This document shows positions 1 through 7,558 of a stretch of 7,558 nt of DNA, in pieces. A program made the position numbers and the translations under genes. Under the pieces are notes generated by a model that saw nothing but the letters and a program-made list of their open reading frames with translations, was not told the origin of the DNA and made no database searches. The stretch spans positions 1,878-9,435 of the forward strand of contig DQGF01000606.1 in the NCBI GenBank assembly GCA_003525045.1, written 5' to 3'. This DNA is from Pseudomonas sp. GTDB lineage: Bacteria; Pseudomonadota; Gammaproteobacteria; Pseudomonadales; Pseudomonadaceae. Each line of letters starts with the position of its first letter. The first letter of the stretch is position 1.

Positions 1-1
1 G

Positions 2-1618
2 GTAAACAAGAGCCTGAACTTCATCGTCGAGCTCGAAGGTATCGACGCCTTCGGCCGTGATTCCGGTCTGGCGATCATCCCGGCCCCGCGTCTGCTGCCG
101 CGTGTCATCAAGTTGCCGGAAGAAGTCGGCGGCCCTGGCGACAACTATGTGTTCCTGTCGTCGATGATCCACGCGCACGCCGATGACCTGTTCCAGGGCA
201 TGAAGGTCAAGGGCTGCTATCAATTCCGTCTGACCCGTAACGCCGACCTTTCCGTCGACACCGAAGATGTCGAAGACCTGGCCCGCGCCTTGCGCGGCGA
301 GTTGTTCTCCCGTCGCTACGGTGACGCGGTGCGTCTGGAAGTGGCCGATACCTGCCCGAAACACCTGTCCGACTACTTGCTCAAGCAGTTCAACCTGCAC
401 GAGACCGAGCTGTATCAGGTCAACGGCCCGGTCAACCTGACCCGGTTGTTCAGCATCACCGGTCTCGACAGTCAGCGCGAGCTGCAGTACCTGCCGTTCA
501 CGCCGCAGATCCCGAAACTGCTGCAGAACAGCGAGAACATTTTCAGCGTGATCAGCAAGCAGGACATCCTGTTGCTGCACCCGTTCGAGTCGTTCACTCC
601 GGTGGTCGACCTGCTACGCCAGGCGGCCAAGGACCCGCATGTATTGGCGGTCCGTCAGACCCTGTACCGCTCCGGTGCCAACTCGGAAATCGTCGATGCA
701 CTGGTCGATGCGGCGCGTAACGGCAAGGAAGTCACCGCGGTGATCGAATTGCGCGCGCGGTTCGATGAAGAATCGAACCTGCAACTGGCCAGCCGTCTGC
801 AAGCGGCCGGTGCAGTGGTGATCTACGGCGTGGTCGGATTCAAGACCCACGCCAAGATGATGCTGATTCTGCGTCGCGAGGCCGGCGAGATTGTACGTTA
901 CGCGCACTTGGGTACCGGCAACTACCACGCGGCCAACGCCCGTCTGTACACCGACTACAGCTTGCTGACTTCCGACGACGCCTTGTGCGAAGACGTCGGC
1001 AAACTGTTCAGCCAGTTGATCGGCATGGGCAAGACACTGCGCATGAAGAAGCTGCTGCACGCGCCCTTCACCTTGAAAAAGGGCATGCTCGACATGATCG
1101 CCCGGGAGACTCAGTTCGCTCTCGACGGCAAACCGGCGCACATCATTGCCAAGTTCAACTCGCTGACCGATCCGAAGATCATCCGCGCGCTGTACAAGGC
1201 CAGTCAGTCCGGGGTGCGTATCGATCTGGTGGTGCGCGGCATGTGCTGCCTGCGGCCGGGCATCGCCGGGGTCTCGCACAACATTCACGTGCGCTCGATC
1301 ATCGGTCGTTTCCTGGAGCACACCCGGGTCTTCTACTTCCTCAACGGCGGTGAGGAGCAGATGTTCCTGTCCAGCGCCGACTGGATGGAACGCAACCTCG
1401 ACAAGCGCGTCGAGACTTGCTTCCCGGTCGAGGGCAAGAAGCTGATCATGCGGGTGAAGAAAGAGCTGGAGCTTTATCTCACCGACAACACCCACAGCTG
1501 GAGCCTGCAGGCGGACGGTCGCTACATCCGCAACACGCCGACCGGCAACCAGAACCCGCGCAGCGCCCAGGCAACCTTGCTGGAGCGTTTGGGCAGTCCG
1601 ATTCTGGCGGTGCGTTAA
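2..1618 (+). CDS. ppk: Polyphosphate kinase 1, 5'-truncated by the window edge
   Basis: PPK1 reversibly transfers the ATP gamma-phosphate onto a growing polyphosphate chain through a phosphohistidine intermediate. The frame is open from base 2 ([20 protein letters not shown]...) to TAA at 1616-1618, giving 538 residues. The family is usually about 690-740 residues, so roughly the first 200 (N domain and part of the H domain) lie outside the window. The two conserved catalytic histidines are visible: KTHAK (His codon 848-850), followed by the family signature [12 protein letters not shown], and LEHTR (His codon 1319-1321). They are 157 residues apart, the same spacing as His435 and His592 of the E. 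coli enzyme. Both C-terminal phospholipase-D-like domains are intact. The TTG at 113 is an internal codon, not a start. The gene converges on ppx and ends 135 bases before a shared hairpin terminator. Confidence 0.97.
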   Translation, partial: VNKSLNFIVELEGIDAFGRDSGLAIIPAPRLLPRVIKLPEEVGGPGDNYVFLSSMIHAHADDLFQGMKVKGCYQFRLTRNADLSVDTEDVEDLARALRGELFSRRYGDAVRLEVADTCPKHLSDYLLKQFNLHETELYQVNGPVNLTRLFSITGLDSQRELQYLPFTPQIPKLLQNSENIFSVISKQDILLLHPFESFTPVVDLLRQAAKDPHVLAVRQTLYRSGANSEIVDALVDAARNGKEVTAVIELRARFDEESNLQLASRLQAAGAVVIYGVVGFKTHAKMMLILRREAGEIVRYAHLGTGNYHAANARLYTDYSLLTSDDALCEDVGKLFSQLIGMGKTLRMKKLLHAPFTLKKGMLDMIARETQFALDGKPAHIIAKFNSLTDPKIIRALYKASQSGVRIDLVVRGMCCLRPGIAGVSHNIHVRSIIGRFLEHTRVFYFLNGGEEQMFLSSADWMERNLDKRVETCFPVEGKKLIMRVKKELELYLTDNTHSWSLQADGRYIRNTPTGNQNPRSAQATLLERLGSPILAVR

Positions 1619-1629
1619 TACGCAAAACC

Positions 1630-1719
1630 TGTGGGAGCGAGCCTGCTCGCGAAGAGGGCATCACATTCGACATCAATGTTGACTGGTCAGCCGCTTTCGC
1701 GAGCAGGCTCGCTCCCACA
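1630..1719. repeat. REP inverted pair (REPIN) downstream of ppk
   Basis: Two perfect inverted copies of a 24-base element, at 1630-1653 and 1696-1719, flank a 42-base spacer. The core is GTGGGAGCGAGCCTGCTCGC and continues with GAA. Extragenic palindromes of this type are very common in P. fluorescens-group genomes, where they are thought to be mobilised by RAYT transposases encoded elsewhere. No transposase is present here. As RNA the pair would form a long hairpin, so it might also protect the ppk transcript 3' end; that is inference. The inverted match is seen directly, and the family assignment rests on recognising the core. Confidence 0.9.
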
Positions 1720-1753
1720 TGGGGATTGCACCGTCTGCTGAACTGCGCGCATA

Positions 1754-1781
1754 AAAAAGGCCTTCCGAAGAAGGCCTTTTT
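1754..1781. terminator. Bidirectional intrinsic terminator between ppk and ppx
   Basis: A 12-bp perfect stem (arms 1754-1765 and 1770-1781, GC core GGCCTTC/GAAGGCC) closes on a CGAA tetraloop. It carries an A run on the left and a T run on the right, so it reads as a rho-independent terminator on both strands. It lies 135 bases after the ppk stop and 5 bases beyond the ppx stop, and so can serve both convergent genes. Confidence 0.9.
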
Positions 1782-1786
1782 CAATT

Positions 1787-3289
1787 TCAGCGAACGTTAA
1801 GCACGAACCCGACCCGGGTCAGCCATTCCGCTTCGAGGGCGAAGTCGGCCTGGGTCAGTTGGTTTTCATCCAGCCAGTTTTCCGGGAACAACACATCCAG
1901 GCTGTCGCCGTTGGCGTACAGCACGACCTGAGGCATGGCCTGGGTGCCACGGATGTGATGGAACAGGATCGCAAAGCGTAGCAGCACGCACAGGCGAATC
2001 AGCTTGATGCCTTCATCGCCGAAATCGGCAAACTTGTCCCGGGGAATATTGCGGCGGTGACCGCGCACCAGCAGCGCAAGCATCAGCTGGTCTTCGCGGG
2101 AGAATCCGGCCAGGTCCGAGTGCTCGATCAGGTAGGCGCCGTGCTTGTGGTAGTGATAGTGAGCGATGTCCAGGCCCACTTCATGAACCTTGGCCGCCCA
2201 GCCCAGCAGTTCGCGCCAGACGCCGTCATCCAGTTCCCAATCCTCGGCCACCTGATCGAACGCGTGCAGCGCCTTGCGTTCGACCCGCGCCGCTTGTTCC
2301 AGATCGACGTGATAACGCTCCATCAGCGAGCTGAGGGTGCGCTCGCGGACGTCTTCGTGGTGATGACGACCCAGCAGGTCATAGAGCACGCCTTCGCGCA
2401 GGGCGCCTTCACAGTGGTCCATGCGTTGCAGTTCAAGGGCATCGAAGATGGCTTCGAGAATCGCCAGGCCAGCCGGGAAGATCGCCCGGCGGTCAGGCTT
2501 GATGCCTTCGAAGTCGATCTTGTCGACGTCACCGAGCTTGAACAGCTTGCGCTTGAGCCAGGCCAGACCTTCGGCGTTCACTTCGCCGGCGCCATGCCCA
2601 CCGGCCTTCAGCGCCAGGCCGATCGCCCGAATGGTGCCCGAGGAGCCGATGGCTTCATCCCAGGTCAGGCGGTGCAGGGCGTGTTCGATGCTCATGATCT
2701 CCAGCCGCGCTGCCGTGTACGCCTGGGCATAGCGGGCTGGGGTGATCTTGCCATCCTTGAAATAGCGCTGGGTATAGCTGACGCAGCCCATTTGCAGGCT
2801 TTCGCGCAGCAACGGCTCGAAGCGCTGGCCAATGATAAATTCGGTACTGCCACCGCCGATGTCGGCCACCAGGCGCTTGCCCGGGGTATCGGCGAGGGTA
2901 TGGGACACGCCGAGATAGATCAGGCGCGCTTCTTCACGCCCGGAGATGACTTCCACCGGGTGGCCGAGGATTTCTTCGGCGCGACGGATGAACTCGATGC
3001 GGTTACGGGCCTCACGCAAGGCGTTGGTGCCAACGATTCGCACGGCGCCCAGCGGCATACCGTTGATCAGTTGGGCGAAACGCTTCAGGCAATCGAGCCC
3101 GCGTTGCATGGATTCTTCGCTGAGCTGGCGCTCCTCATCGATACCGGCGGCCAGCTGAACCTTCTCCCCGAGACGTTCGAGAATACGGATTTCGCTGTTC
3201 TGGGCCTTGGCCACGACCATGTGAAAGCTGTTGGAGCCCAGGTCGATTGCGGCGATCAGGGACAGATTCTTGGCTTGGGATTGCGGCAT
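1787..3289 (-). CDS. ppx: Exopolyphosphatase (Ppx/GppA family)
   Basis: Ppx removes terminal phosphate from long-chain polyphosphate. The 500-residue protein has the full Ppx/GppA layout: an ASKHA-type ATPase-like fold with phosphate loop 1 at residues 15-24 ([10 protein letters not shown]), the SGREEARLI motif at 116-124 whose Glu pair includes the expected catalytic base, and phosphate loop 2 at 143-150 (DIGGGSTE). GSSGT follows at 215-219, and a C-terminal HD-like helical domain includes KVHEVG at 367-372. Length fits the family (about 500-515). The ATG at 3287-3289 puts the first motif at the usual distance from the N terminus, although no strong Shine-Dalgarno sequence precedes it (only a weak purine stretch, CCGAGA). 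The paralogue GppA (pppGpp phosphohydrolase) has the same fold; adjacency to ppk favours Ppx. The gene is convergent with ppk, not co-transcribed with it as in E. coli. Confidence 0.95.
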   Translation of the reverse strand: MPQSQAKNLSLIAAIDLGSNSFHMVVAKAQNSEIRILERLGEKVQLAAGIDEERQLSEESMQRGLDCLKRFAQLINGMPLGAVRIVGTNALREARNRIEFIRRAEEILGHPVEVISGREEARLIYLGVSHTLADTPGKRLVADIGGGSTEFIIGQRFEPLLRESLQMGCVSYTQRYFKDGKITPARYAQAYTAARLEIMSIEHALHRLTWDEAIGSSGTIRAIGLALKAGGHGAGEVNAEGLAWLKRKLFKLGDVDKIDFEGIKPDRRAIFPAGLAILEAIFDALELQRMDHCEGALREGVLYDLLGRHHHEDVRERTLSSLMERYHVDLEQAARVERKALHAFDQVAEDWELDDGVWRELLGWAAKVHEVGLDIAHYHYHKHGAYLIEHSDLAGFSREDQLMLALLVRGHRRNIPRDKFADFGDEGIKLIRLCVLLRFAILFHHIRGTQAMPQVVLYANGDSLDVLFPENWLDENQLTQADFALEAEWLTRVGFVLNVR

Positions 3290-3351
3290 GATCAGGGGGT
3301 CTCGGTCGATAACCCCGACATCGTGCCACGATCAAACGCTCGCGCCAACGC

Positions 3352-3380
3352 GTAGGAGCTGCCGAAGGCTGCGATCTTTT
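3352..3380 (+). repeat. Single REP-like repeat upstream of ppx
   Basis: A solitary 29-base element with core GTAGGAGCTGCCGAAGGCTG, continuing CGATCTTTT, resembles another short interspersed repeat class that I recognise from Pseudomonas intergenic regions. It lies 63 bases upstream of the ppx start codon. No second inverted copy is seen in this window. Assignment is by recognition only. The rest of 3290-3413 shows no gene; no convincing ppx promoter could be picked out. Confidence 0.6.
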
Positions 3381-3413
3381 ACCACGGGAGTATTTGCGGT
3401 GTTGCGGATGGCC

Positions 3414-3509
3414 TCTTCGCGGGCAAGCCTCGCTCCTACAGAGATTTGATTTTGTCCGCGATTCCGCGAACGAAGCAAAACCTGTAGGAGCGAGGCTTGC
3501 CCGCGAAGA
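3414..3509. repeat. REP inverted pair (REPIN), second sequence class
   Basis: Perfect 28-base inverted arms at 3414-3441 and 3482-3509, with core GTAGGAGCGAGGCTTGCCCG, are separated by 40 bases. This is a different REP class from the pair at 1630-1719, which has GTGGGAGCGAGCCTGCTCGC, though the two share the GGAGCGAG head. It sits immediately beyond the last recognisable permease codons on the - strand, where the C-terminal end of the old gene should be, so insertion may have accompanied loss of that end. Confidence 0.88.
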
Positions 3510-3536
3510 CGGCTTCGAAGGCGCCGAAGATCCCCT

Positions 3537-3803
3537 TCTCCGTTCCAGGTAGCGCGGCACTGAGGGACAAGGGGTAGCAGAGCAGGAAGTAACCGAGGGC
3601 CACCAAGCCGTAGACCATGAACGGAACAGTTCGATGTAAGTGCGGGCAAAGCTGCGCGGCAGGGGTTTTTTCGAAATGCGCATGACCATGATCAGCAAGC
3701 CGATCAGTCCACCTCCGATAAACGCCACCAGTGATAGCACCAGGGTTCATTGCAGGCCCGTGAGCAGGTTGCGTACGACGTCCCAGAAAGTGACATCGCT
3801 CAT
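3537..3803 (-). pseudogene. Broken amino acid ABC transporter permease (second permease, HisM/HisQ type)
   Basis: Read from ATG at 3801-3803, the protein starts MSDVTFWDVVRNLLTGLQ, meets TGA at 3747-3749, then continues in the same frame with TLV, LSLVAFIGGGLIGLLIMVM and KPLPRSFARTYIELF. This is the N-terminal third of a polar amino acid permease, where the stop position is normally Trp (LLTGLQWTLVLSL), so a single TGG-to-TGA change explains it. Near 3620-3626 the reading jumps to the C-terminal transmembrane segment VYGLVALGYFLLCYPLSL in another frame. The central part, probably over 100 residues with the EAA motif, is missing. A further one-base shift returns RYLERR (3537-3554) to the original frame. 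Intact relatives are about 215-225 residues. The gene is non-functional: nonsense codon, internal deletion and frameshift. Confidence 0.85.
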
Positions 3804-3913
3804 TGGCCGCTCCTTGCGCTGCTCTTGGACAGGCAGCGGCGGCCGATCCAGTTCAGCAATTGGCGGATCAACAGCGCCATGCACAAGTAGAGCAGCGTGG
3901 ACGGGGCGTAGGT
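3800..3913 (-). pseudogene. C-terminal remnant of the first amino acid ABC transporter permease
   Basis: This frame encodes TYAPST followed by LLYLCMALLIRQLLNWIG and a basic tail ending in SGQ, then TGA at 3800-3802. It looks like the last transmembrane segment and cytoplasmic basic tail of a HisQ/HisM-type permease. Its stop overlaps the ATG of the next permease remnant as ATGA, the translational coupling typical of paired permease genes in such operons. Everything before about residue -37 is gone: just upstream the sequence switches to the unrelated reading frame of the small ORF at 3868-3966, so a deletion joined the two near 3911-3916. The permease identity is inferred from hydrophobicity, the basic tail and coupling to a clearer permease remnant. 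Confidence 0.7.
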
Positions 3914-3966
3914 AGCATGAAGCTGGCAAACAAGGCGGCGAGGAGGGCGCTGTAATGCTGGGTCAT
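3868..3966 (-). CDS. Short ORF, start of the former operon's first gene fused out of frame
   Basis: The 32-residue ORF begins MTQHYSALLAALFASFML and ends after a Pro/Arg/Cys-rich tail at TGA 3868-3870. A good ribosome binding site (GGAG at 3974-3977, 7 bases before ATG) and a promoter-like element at 4012-4027 precede it, so it is probably transcribed and translated under the right conditions. The hydrophobic N-terminal 18 residues could be the start of a signal peptide or of a membrane protein. The tail is permease DNA read in the wrong frame. I infer that this is the 5' end of the operon's original first gene, perhaps a substrate-binding protein, left after a deletion. No function is proposed for the peptide. 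Confidence 0.45.
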   Translation of the reverse strand: MTQHYSALLAALFASFMLPTPRPRCSTCAWRC

Positions 3967-4011
3967 GGCAAATCTCCGAATCGGCAGGGAAAGAATTCTG
4001 CGGATCGACAG

Positions 4012-4027
4012 AGCACGGGCCATGCCA
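4012..4027 (-). promoter_or_regulatory. Probable sigma-54 (RpoN) promoter, -24/-12
   Basis: On the - strand the sequence reads TGGCATGGCCCGTGCT, against the RpoN consensus TGGCAYG-N4-TTGCW. It differs at one position (G for T before TGC), and the invariant GG and GC doublets have the correct spacing. The expected transcript start is near 4001, giving a leader of about 35 bases with a Shine-Dalgarno sequence before ATG 3964-3966. It fits the local context: RpoN promoters commonly drive amino acid ABC operons in Pseudomonas. The match is seen directly; activity is inferred. Confidence 0.65.
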
Positions 4028-4105
4028 AGATCTGGTTTGGGGAGGTCAGGCCGTGGTTTTGCTGGATTTTCTCGGTGTTATGGCCCGAGATATCGGACTG
4101 CGTTG

Positions 4106-4122
4106 TGCACCCGGATAGTGCA
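4106..4122. promoter_or_regulatory. Probable NtrC operator (enhancer site)
   Basis: The dyad TGCACCCGGATAGTGCA has perfect 5-base arms around a 7-base spacer. This is the architecture and arm sequence of the NtrC site (TGCAC-N7-GTGCA, as in enteric glnA enhancers). Its centre is about 110 bases upstream of the transcript start predicted for the - strand RpoN-like promoter, a typical enhancer distance. The two elements support each other; binding is inferred. Confidence 0.58.
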
Positions 4123-4209
4123 TCTTTGAAACGGCAGTTCCCGCCATGGCTGGAATTGAGCTATACCCAAACTCATGCGGCGCCATAGCGAGACTCAATC
4201 ATCTGCACC

Positions 4210-4238
4210 TTCCTGAACGCGGGAAGGGCGGCTATGAT
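4210..4238 (+). promoter_or_regulatory. Candidate sigma-70 promoter for trxA
   Basis: A good -10 box, TATGAT at 4233-4238, lies 36 bases before the trxA start codon. The -35 region at 17-base spacing (TTCCTG, 4210-4215) is poor, so an activator or another promoter may contribute. The predicted leader is about 30 bases and contains a run of T residues and the trxA ribosome binding site. Confidence 0.45.
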
Positions 4239-4274
4239 GGGCCACGTTTTTTTGCTTACAACCTGGAGACTTCC

Positions 4275-4604
4275 ATGAGCAGCGATCTTATCAAACACGT
4301 TAGCGACGCTAGCTTCGAGGCCGACGTACTCAAGGCCGAAGGCGCTGTACTGGTCGACTACTGGGCTGAATGGTGCGGCCCTTGCAAAATGATCGCTCCT
4401 GTCCTGGACGAAATTGCCGAGACCTACAAAGGCAAGCTGACCGTTGCCAAACTGAACATCGACGAAAACCAGGAAACTCCGGCCAAGCATGGCGTGCGTG
4501 GCATCCCGACGCTGATGCTTTTCAAGAACGGCAACGTTGAAGCGACCAAGGTCGGCGCACTGTCGAAGTCGCAACTGGCCGCTTTCCTCGACGCCAACAT
4601 CTAA
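4275..4604 (+). CDS. trxA: Thioredoxin 1
   Basis: TrxA is the small cytoplasmic dithiol carrier that reduces disulfides in ribonucleotide reductase, PAPS reductase, methionine sulfoxide reductases and other targets, and is itself reduced by thioredoxin reductase. The 109-residue protein matches the usual length. It has the active site WCGPCK at residues 33-38 (redox Cys34 and Cys37), the buried Asp28 before it and the cis-proline motif GIPT at 76-79. The start ATG 4275 is chosen because GGAG at 4265-4268 sits 6 bases upstream and the protein begins at the normal family N terminus; the same frame is open further upstream but that extension is not thioredoxin. It is monocistronic: its own intrinsic terminator follows 18 bases after the stop. 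It is divergent from the decayed transporter locus. Confidence 0.98.
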   Translation: MSSDLIKHVSDASFEADVLKAEGAVLVDYWAEWCGPCKMIAPVLDEIAETYKGKLTVAKLNIDENQETPAKHGVRGIPTLMLFKNGNVEATKVGALSKSQLAAFLDANI

Positions 4605-4622
4605 GCGTCTTCGTAAAGTGTC

Positions 4623-4656
4623 CGAAAAAGGCCCCGCACTATGCGGGGCTTTTTCG
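4623..4656 (+). terminator. Intrinsic terminator of trxA
   Basis: An 8-bp GC-rich stem, GCCCCGCA/TGCGGGGC (4631-4638 and 4642-4649), closes on a 3-base loop. It is preceded by AAAAA and followed by TTTTT. It begins 18 bases after the trxA stop codon, so most trxA transcription should not continue into rho. Confidence 0.93.
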
Positions 4657-4667
4657 TTATTGAGGGC

Positions 4668-4696
4668 TAGACGCTCTGAAACTCAGGTGGTACATT
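4668..4696 (+). promoter_or_regulatory. Candidate sigma-70 promoter for rho
   Basis: TAGACG (4668-4673) and TACATT (4691-4696) match the -35 and -10 boxes at 4 of 6 positions each, with 17-base spacing. The -10 has an extended TGG motif immediately upstream. It sits just after the trxA terminator and would give a leader of about 150 bases. The prediction is by eye and other promoters in the region are possible. Confidence 0.4.
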
Positions 4697-4700
4697 CGGC

Positions 4701-4850
4701 CCCGCACTGGTTTCTCCAATGCCCCCTGCTAGCCGTCGCCGACGCACTCCTTTTCGAATTAGTACGCGATCCTGTCGCCTTCTCTGCGGCGCGGCCTCAT
4801 TAAGCCAAAAGCTTAATTTCCCCCCTCCATAAATGATTACGTCATTCCTA
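4701..4850 (+). promoter_or_regulatory. C-rich rho leader, possible Rho-dependent autoregulatory region
   Basis: By hand count these 150 bases hold 55 C and 26 G, a C-over-G excess typical of Rho loading (rut) sites. They include the tract CCCCCCTCC at 4820-4828. A short hairpin (ATTAAGC/GCTTAAT, 4799-4805 and 4811-4817) lies just before this tract. In E. coli, rho is known to be repressed by Rho acting in its own leader. The same mechanism here is inference. No leader peptide with a good ribosome binding site is seen. Confidence 0.45.
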
Positions 4851-4851
4851 T

Positions 4852-6111
<1,260 letters not shown>

Positions 6112-6125
6112 ATCGAACGGGCCAG

Positions 6126-6149
6126 AAAGCCGGGGAAACCCGGCTTTTT
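6126..6149 (+). terminator. Intrinsic terminator of rho
   Basis: A 9-bp stem (AAAGCCGGG at 6126-6134 and CCCGGCTTT at 6139-6147) closes on a GAAA tetraloop and runs into TTTTT. It starts 15 bases after the rho stop, separating rho from ubiD. The gene for the termination factor itself thus ends with a rho-independent terminator. Confidence 0.93.
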
Positions 6150-6183
6150 GCTATCTGATTTTTGATGAACCGGCAGTTCGTGG

Positions 6184-6212
6184 TTCTGAATAGAGGGGTT
6201 CGGCGCTAAACT
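6184..6212 (+). promoter_or_regulatory. Weak candidate promoter for ubiD
   Basis: TTCTGA (6184-6189) and TAAACT (6207-6212), 17 bases apart, lie about 40 bases before the ubiD start. Matches to the sigma-70 boxes are only 3 and 4 of 6. A promoter is expected here because the rho terminator lies just upstream, but this exact placement is uncertain. Confidence 0.3.
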
Positions 6213-6251
6213 GCCTGCCCCCGAACGCTACGGCCAACACGAGGCTCACGC

Positions 6252-7558
6252 ATGCAGTATCGCGACTTGCGCGACTTTATCAGCGGCCTGGAAAAGCGCG
6301 GCGAACTCAAGCGCATCCAGGTTCCGGTGTCCCCAGTGCTCGAAATGACCGAGGTCTGCGACCGCACCTTGCGTGCCAAAGGTCCGGCCCTGCTTTTCGA
6401 AAAGCCCACGGGTTATGACATCCCAGTGCTCGGCAACCTGTTCGGCACCCCTGAGCGCGTAGCGCTGGGCATGGGCGCAGAGGCGGTCAGTGAACTGCGC
6501 GAAATCGGCAAGTTGCTCGCGTTCCTCAAGGAGCCTGAGCCGCCCAAAGGCCTGAAAGACGCCTGGTCCAAGCTGCCGATCTTCCGCAAGATCATCGCCA
6601 TGGCGCCGAAAGTCGTCAAAGACGCGGTCTGCCAGGAAGTGGTCATCGAAGGCGACGACGTCGACCTGGCGATGCTGCCAGTGCAGACCTGCTGGCCTGG
6701 CGACGTCGGCCCGCTGATCACCTGGGGCCTGACCGTCACCAAAGGTCCGAACAAGGATCGTCAGAATCTGGGTATCTACCGTCAGCAAGTGATCGGCCGT
6801 AACAAGGTCATCATGCGCTGGTTGAGCCATCGTGGCGGCGCGCTGGATTACCGCGAGTGGTGCGAGAAGCATCCGGGCCAGCCGTTCCCGGTGTCCGTGG
6901 CCCTGGGCGCTGACCCGGCGACCATTCTCGGTGCCGTGACGCCTGTCCCGGACAGCCTCTCCGAATACGCCTTCGCCGGCCTGCTGCGCGGCAACCGCAC
7001 CGAGCTGGTGAAGTGCCGTGGCAACGATCTGCAAGTGCCGGCGACTGCCGAGATCATCCTCGAAGGCGTGATCCATCCGGGCGAAATGGCCGACGAAGGT
7101 CCCTACGGCGACCACACCGGTTACTACAACGAAGTCGACAGCTTCCCGGTGTTCACCGTTGAGCGCATCACGCACCGGATCAAACCGATTTACCACAGCA
7201 CCTACACCGGCCGTCCGCCGGATGAGCCGGCGATTCTCGGGGTGGCGCTGAACGAAGTGTTCGTGCCGATCCTGCAGAAGCAGTTCCCGGAGATCACCGA
7301 CTTCTACCTGCCGCCTGAAGGCTGCTCTTACCGCATGGCCATCGTGACCATGAAGAAGTCGTATCCCGGCCATGCCAAGCGGGTAATGCTCGGTGTCTGG
7401 TCGTTTTTGCGACAGTTCATGTATACCAAGTTCGTTATCGTCACTGACGACGACATCAATGCACGGGACTGGAACGACGTGATCTGGGCCATCACCACGC
7501 GCATGGACCCCAAGCGCGATACGGTGATGATCGACAACACGCCGATCGACTACCTCGA
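6252..7558 (+). CDS. ubiD: 3-octaprenyl-4-hydroxybenzoate carboxy-lyase UbiD, 3'-truncated by the window edge
   Basis: UbiD decarboxylates 3-polyprenyl-4-hydroxybenzoate in ubiquinone synthesis, using prenylated FMN made by UbiX and a divalent metal. The frame is open from ATG 6252 ([20 protein letters not shown]) to the window edge, 435 complete codons. The family is about 490-500 residues, so roughly 55-60 C-terminal residues are missing. Family landmarks are present: the cofactor-binding stretch [14 protein letters not shown] followed by MRWLSHRGG (about residues 171-197), and the acidic motif [16 protein letters not shown] (about 277-292), which should supply catalytic Glu residues with the Arg of [20 protein letters not shown] follows. 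A ribosome binding site, GAGG at 6241-6244, sits 7 bases before ATG. No stops or frameshifts were found when the frame was read through by hand. Confidence 0.97.
   Translation, partial: MQYRDLRDFISGLEKRGELKRIQVPVSPVLEMTEVCDRTLRAKGPALLFEKPTGYDIPVLGNLFGTPERVALGMGAEAVSELREIGKLLAFLKEPEPPKGLKDAWSKLPIFRKIIAMAPKVVKDAVCQEVVIEGDDVDLAMLPVQTCWPGDVGPLITWGLTVTKGPNKDRQNLGIYRQQVIGRNKVIMRWLSHRGGALDYREWCEKHPGQPFPVSVALGADPATILGAVTPVPDSLSEYAFAGLLRGNRTELVKCRGNDLQVPATAEIILEGVIHPGEMADEGPYGDHTGYYNEVDSFPVFTVERITHRIKPIYHSTYTGRPPDEPAILGVALNEVFVPILQKQFPEITDFYLPPEGCSYRMAIVTMKKSYPGHAKRVMLGVWSFLRQFMYTKFVIVTDDDINARDWNDVIWAITTRMDPKRDTVMIDNTPIDYL

Noticed and set aside
614..1495. Open frame of 293 codons on the - strand opposite ppk
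   Set aside because: Shadow of ppk, with the same low-complexity composition as the other antisense frames.
2057..3355. Long open frame (432 codons) on the + strand opposite ppx
   Set aside because: It is the antisense shadow of a clear ppx gene in GC-rich DNA; the translation shows no recognisable domain and no ribosome binding site was noticed.
3414..3509. Inverted repeats read as insertion sequence ends or a CRISPR unit
   Set aside because: No transposase or target duplication is present, and there are only two inverted copies rather than a directly repeated array; the core matches the Pseudomonas REP type.
3135..3740. A 201-codon - strand frame as an independent membrane protein
   Set aside because: Only its first ~40 residues are protein-like (permease). 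The rest is frameshifted sequence, REP repeats and the wrong frame of ppx, so it was treated as part of the pseudogene.
3955..4188. Open frame of 77 codons on the + strand in the ppx-trxA interval
   Set aside because: No family resemblance; it lies across the regulatory elements and start region of the decayed - strand operon, which explain the sequence better.
4146..4274. Possible longer N terminus for thioredoxin from ATG 4146
   Set aside because: The extension is not thioredoxin-like, runs across the candidate trxA promoter, and the internal ATG 4275 has a proper ribosome binding site and the normal family N terminus.
6246..7373. Long open frame (375 codons) on the - strand opposite ubiD
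   Set aside because: Antisense of ubiD with no family resemblance; ubiD itself reads cleanly through the region.

Overview
The window is a piece of a Pseudomonas chromosome, most likely of the P. fluorescens group. Three things point there: GC-rich codon use, the gene order ppk / ppx / trxA / rho / ubiD, and repeat sequences of the P. fluorescens REP type (cores GTGGGAGCGAGCCTGCTCGC and GTAGGAGCGAGGCTTGCCCG). The genus is inferred from recognised sequences and synteny; no search was run.

Left part (1-3289): the 3' three quarters of polyphosphate kinase (ppk, + strand, cut by the window edge) faces the complete exopolyphosphatase gene (ppx, - strand). One enzyme makes polyphosphate and the other degrades it. 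They are convergent, separated by a perfect REP inverted pair and a symmetrical hairpin with A and T runs that can terminate transcription from both sides.

Middle part (3290-4274): about 1 kb with no intact large gene. On the - strand it holds the wreck of a polar amino acid ABC transporter operon: a promoter that looks sigma-54 dependent, an upstream dyad matching the NtrC operator, a ribosome binding site and a start codon leading into a 32-codon ORF. The out-of-frame C-terminal tail of one HisM/HisQ-type permease follows, then an ATGA overlap into a second permease. That second gene has a TGG-to-TGA nonsense change, a large internal deletion and a frameshift. REP elements occupy the 3' side of the remnant. 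This is the most interesting stretch of the window.

Right part (4275-7558): three conserved housekeeping genes on the + strand. trxA (thioredoxin 1) and rho (transcription terminator) are complete, and each is followed by a clear intrinsic terminator. ubiD (3-octaprenyl-4-hydroxybenzoate decarboxylase, ubiquinone synthesis) runs off the right edge. The rho leader is strongly C-rich and G-poor and the gene lacks an obvious Shine-Dalgarno sequence, which fits autoregulation by Rho. Separate terminators suggest that trxA, rho and ubiD are mostly transcribed independently.

I see no previously undescribed multi-gene system, phage, CRISPR array, insertion sequence transposase, tRNA or rRNA here. 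The unusual content is the decayed nitrogen-type transporter locus with its apparently preserved control region.
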